DNA of 8,077 nt from Oscillospiraceae bacterium (GTDB taxonomy: Bacteria; Bacillota; Clostridia; Oscillospirales; Ruminococcaceae), in NCBI GenBank assembly GCA_014796735.1, contig JAAVIG010000131.1, positions 1 through 8,077 of the forward strand, read 5' to 3'. Shown piece by piece: positions 6,269-8,077 of the stretch. Position 1 is the first letter of the stretch. The number at the start of each line of letters is the position of its first letter. The position numbers were made by a program, and so were the translations under genes. A model generated the notes under the pieces. It saw only the letters and a list, made by a program, of their open reading frames with translations. It ran no database searches and had not been told where the DNA came from.

Positions 6269-6814
6269 TCAACAAGTATCAACATTTCGGCAGAGGGCGG
6301 GGAGCGAATCAACCAACGCCGTTTCCTTATGCTTTTTTTCGGGTACCTCTATATCAATGCCGCATACAATACGGTGCGGCTTGCCGTACAATGTCAGCTC
6401 CACGGTTGCCCTGTGCTGCCGTTTGCTGTACTTTACGATCCTGTTTTCATGCTGCTTTAAAAATCCCTCGGTAATTATCAGCTTGCTGTCCTTTAAATAG
6501 CCCTTGCTGATACCGATTACGCCGTCCGTGCATAAATCCTTTATGTACTCCGCCTCGGCTTGCGGCAGCGGGATCTCGGTGTTCAAGAAATATCCCACGC
6601 CGTTCACGCTTCTTATTTTATAATAAGCCTCGGGAGAGATTTTTTTCACATCAATAAAAATATAGCTCGGGAAAAGGATTCGCGGAATACAATGATAAAT
6701 GCCGTTTTTGCGCTGTTTTATCGTCATTTTGGGAACATACACGGCATATCCGCTTTTCCTCAAATGCCGCATTATATCGTCTTCCCGTCCCGATACCACA
6801 TAGATCACATACAT
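6269..6814 (-). CDS. NusG-family (LoaP-like) transcription antiterminator
   Basis: A 181-residue NusG paralogue. The N-terminal NGN domain (about 1-85) starts MYVIYVVSGREDDIMRHLRK, contains the family signature FPSYIFIDV (48-56, compare the usual P-G/S-Y-x-F/L), and ends near GVGYFLN (72-78). The C-terminal KOW domain (about 108-156) carries ITEGFLKQHENRIVKYSKRQ and VELTLYG. NGN domains bind the clamp helices of RNA polymerase and suppress pausing and termination; LoaP-type members act on chosen long operons by recognising leader RNA. Length and sequence fit a specialised paralogue rather than the housekeeping NusG. The ATG is preceded by GGAGG with 9 bases of spacing. Downstream stand a leader, a terminator and the late genes, so it probably acts as the late-gene antiterminator. 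The family is clear; the target is inferred. Confidence 0.88.
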   Translation of the reverse strand: MYVIYVVSGREDDIMRHLRKSGYAVYVPKMTIKQRKNGIYHCIPRILFPSYIFIDVKKISPEAYYKIRSVNGVGYFLNTEIPLPQAEAEYIKDLCTDGVIGISKGYLKDSKLIITEGFLKQHENRIVKYSKRQHRATVELTLYGKPHRIVCGIDIEVPEKKHKETALVDSLPALCRNVDTC

Positions 6815-6885
6815 TCCCCGCCGCCTCCATTCTTTTTGATGTACGCGCTCAACCTTGCGTACAGCTCGGGATCAGACTTGCGCAT
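6805..6885 (-). pseudogene. Probable 3' end of an unknown gene upstream of the antiterminator
   Basis: In the minus strand a frame ends in TGA at 6805-6807, overlapping the antiterminator start by ten bases (ATGTATGTGA), the usual sign of a coupled operon neighbour. Its last residues read MRKSDPELYARLSAYIKKNG then GGGECM, and upstream of that Met the frame still looks protein-like (HRYEAFKEDIFDD, up to about 6924). The only ATG in the open frame is at 6883-6885, and it has no ribosome binding site at a workable distance. The frame stays open to 7026, but that part is antisense to the plus-strand gene starting at 6922. I read it as the tail of a gene whose 5' end has been lost, or as a 26-residue gene at most. 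The family is unknown. Confidence 0.42.
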
Positions 6886-6921
6886 GTCGTCGAAAATATC
6901 TTCCTTAAAGGCTTCGTAACG

Positions 6922-7572
6922 GTGCTTAATAACACGGAATATTCCGACAAGGTAAAAGAGCTGTCTGAGGTCAACGCACAGCTTACCGCCCTTAAAGCCA
7001 AAAAATCCGAGCTTGAGGCTTGGTTTTTAATGGCGGGAAACGAAGCCTTAAAGGACAGCAAAAGCAAGTCAATTTCTTACCAAAGCGAAAACGGAAGCAA
7101 CGTGACCTATACCCAAGCGCAAAAGCTTACTCTTGAAGCTCCCGCTTTCCTTAAGAAGCTGCTGGGTGACGTCTTCCCCGACTTTATTGAGGAAAAGAAC
7201 GAGCCGACCTATAAGGTAAAGTCCGCTGCGGTGGAACGTATGCTGATCGGATTATACACGGGAAATTACACTAAAATTCCCCCCTCTTATGTTATCAAAC
7301 AATTGCCCTGTTCCTCGGAGCAAAAAGCGGCACTTTCAAAAAAACTTAAGGGCGCAAGCTTTGAAACAGACGTTAAAAATCTTAAGGAGATCGGCGGCTT
7401 TAACGAACAGGACGCTTCCGACTACGCTTATCTATTCGCCGAGGCTGTTGTATACGACACCTTTATTCGGCTCATGAAGCTTACGGGGAACGGCGAAAAC
7501 GCGGACGAATACATAAAAAGTATATCGGTTGCTGTTTCCGTTGATGACACTACTAAGATTACAATAAAATAG
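6922..7572 (+). CDS. Unknown phage early protein with N-terminal coiled coil, upstream of gemA
   Basis: A 216-residue soluble protein. Residues 8-45 form a coiled coil (DKVKELSEVNAQLTALKAKK). A segment with SKSISYQSENGSNVTYTQAQ (48-67) follows, which resembles a small beta-hairpin. Residues 75-120 include APAFLKKLLGDVF and MLIGLYTGNYTKIP. A conserved-looking helical end carries LSKKLKGASFETDVKNL and DASDYAYLFAEAVVYDTF. No enzyme motif, signal peptide or membrane segment is visible. I do not recognise it with certainty; the position just before gemA and the coiled-coil start recall the Gam-type DNA-end-binding protein of Mu-like phages, but the sequence does not show this. GTG at 6922 is the first start codon in the frame; AAAGG 10 bases before it is a weak ribosome binding site, so the N-terminus may be incomplete. 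TAG lies 14 bases before the next gene. Confidence 0.75.
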   Translation: MLNNTEYSDKVKELSEVNAQLTALKAKKSELEAWFLMAGNEALKDSKSKSISYQSENGSNVTYTQAQKLTLEAPAFLKKLLGDVFPDFIEEKNEPTYKVKSAAVERMLIGLYTGNYTKIPPSYVIKQLPCSSEQKAALSKKLKGASFETDVKNLKEIGGFNEQDASDYAYLFAEAVVYDTFIRLMKLTGNGENADEYIKSISVAVSVDDTTKITIK

Positions 7573-7586
7573 AAAGGGACGGAAAA

Positions 7587-8057
7587 ATGGCAGCAGCTAC
7601 CAAAAAACAAATACAGCTTATATATGTTATCGCCGCCAAATGCGGGCTTGTGGAGCGCGGAAACAAGCAGGACAATTTACACTGCCTTGTATATCAGCTT
7701 ACCGAAAAGGAATCAATCTCGGAGCTTACCGAGGAACAGGCGGCTGCTGTCATAAGCCGCCTTAAGAACGAAGAGGCGGCCGCCGATGAAAAGGCTAAGG
7801 CGTTTATAAGTGAAGCTCAGATCAAGAAGATTTTCGGCTTGATGTACGAGCTGGCGGCTTTGTCTCCTTCCGATGCAAAGGTTAAGGACAGGCTTTGCGG
7901 CATTATACACAAGGAACTGGGGATCAAGGTCAATCCTCGGACTGATATTTTCAAAGGGTTCTCCGAACGGCAGGGCGCGGCGTTGATTGAAGCGTTAAAA
8001 CGGTATATAAGGCAAGCGAAAAAGAAAGGAAAGGCTAATGGATATAAGCAAGCTTAA
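7587..8057 (+). CDS. gemA: GemA-like protein (Mu gp16 family, DUF1018)
   Basis: A 156-residue protein that opens with ATKKQIQLIYVIAAKCGLVE (4-23), the hallmark start of the DUF1018/GemA family, followed by a helical region with LTEEQAAAVISRL (47-59). After an alanine- and glutamate-rich hinge (61-72), a second unit has SEAQIKKIFGLMYEL (75-89) and KGFSERQGAALIEALKRYI (123-141), ending in a basic tail. In Mu, GemA is a non-essential early protein linked to changes in host DNA supercoiling and gene expression; the molecular mechanism is poorly known. GAAAGGGA precedes the ATG by 8 bases. It lies 14 bases after the unknown early gene and overlaps the next gene by 20 bases, so these are one early operon. 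Its presence is the main evidence that the phage is Mu-like. Confidence 0.72.
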   Translation: MAAATKKQIQLIYVIAAKCGLVERGNKQDNLHCLVYQLTEKESISELTEEQAAAVISRLKNEEAAADEKAKAFISEAQIKKIFGLMYELAALSPSDAKVKDRLCGIIHKELGIKVNPRTDIFKGFSERQGAALIEALKRYIRQAKKKGKANGYKQA

Positions 8058-8077
8058 GGATAAGGATCGGGAGATCG
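8038..8077 (+). CDS. Start of a further early gene (cut by window edge); possibly a Mor-type activator
   Basis: An ATG at 8038-8040, with AAAGAAAGGAAA just upstream, opens a frame reading MDISKLKDKDREI before the window ends. It overlaps the end of gemA by 20 bases in another frame, as coupled phage genes often do. Thirteen residues are too few to identify a protein. In Mu the gene after gemA encodes Mor, the activator of middle transcription, so by synteny this is the first guess, held with low confidence. Confidence 0.55.
   Translation, partial: MDISKLKDKDREI

Noticed and set aside
6560..6919. Plus-strand open frame (119 codons) opposite the antiterminator
   Set aside because: The NGN-domain signature on the minus strand is clear, and the plus-strand product shows no family pattern.
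6815..6921. Divergent promoter region between the early and late operons
   Set aside because: I looked for paired -35/-10 hexamers on both strands and found none with acceptable spacing; the stretch reads as coding sequence instead.
6849..7067. Minus-strand open frame (72 codons) with an ATG across the early/late junction
   Set aside because: Serine- and leucine-rich product with no domain pattern. It is in a different frame from the minus-strand tail coupled to the antiterminator and antisense to the early gene.

Overview
The window looks like part of a prophage or temperate phage of a low-to-middle-GC Firmicute, most likely a gut-type clostridium. I base this on strong AGGA/GGAGG ribosome binding sites, the clostridial flavour of the proteins and the gene content. 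The host assignment is inference. No tRNA, rRNA, CRISPR array or insertion sequence was seen.

The left and central part (1-6885) is one minus-strand late operon for DNA packaging and head assembly, read from right to left. It starts with the 3' end of an unidentified gene (6805-6885), followed by a NusG/LoaP-type antiterminator (6269-6814) and a 185-base untranslated stretch (6084-6268). That stretch carries a perfect hairpin, tandem GTTTAAAT repeats and an intrinsic terminator. Next come a small-terminase-like protein, the large terminase, the portal, a minor capsid protein with an added zinc-metallopeptidase domain, a 57-residue unknown protein, a second intrinsic terminator, a scaffold protein and the start of the major capsid protein, which is cut by the window edge. 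Most neighbours overlap or abut, so this is tightly coupled head morphogenesis.

The right part (6922-8077) is plus-strand and carries early-type genes: an unrecognised coiled-coil protein, a GemA (Mu gp16, DUF1018) homologue, and the first 13 codons of a gene that by Mu synteny could be the Mor middle-gene activator. GemA suggests a Mu-like, transposable phage, whereas the large terminase is of the PBSX-like type.

Three things stand out. First, an antiterminator gene is followed directly by a terminator and then the packaging and head genes, with a second terminator further downstream; this looks like a phage late-gene switch based on a NusG paralogue. Second, the minor capsid protein carries an AT-rich C-terminal zincin domain (HEYGH), followed by a small acidic protein and a terminator, resembling a swappable toxin/immunity cassette. 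Third, the early and late blocks meet head-to-head at two reading frames that both seem to lack normal 5' ends, suggesting an inversion or assembly junction.
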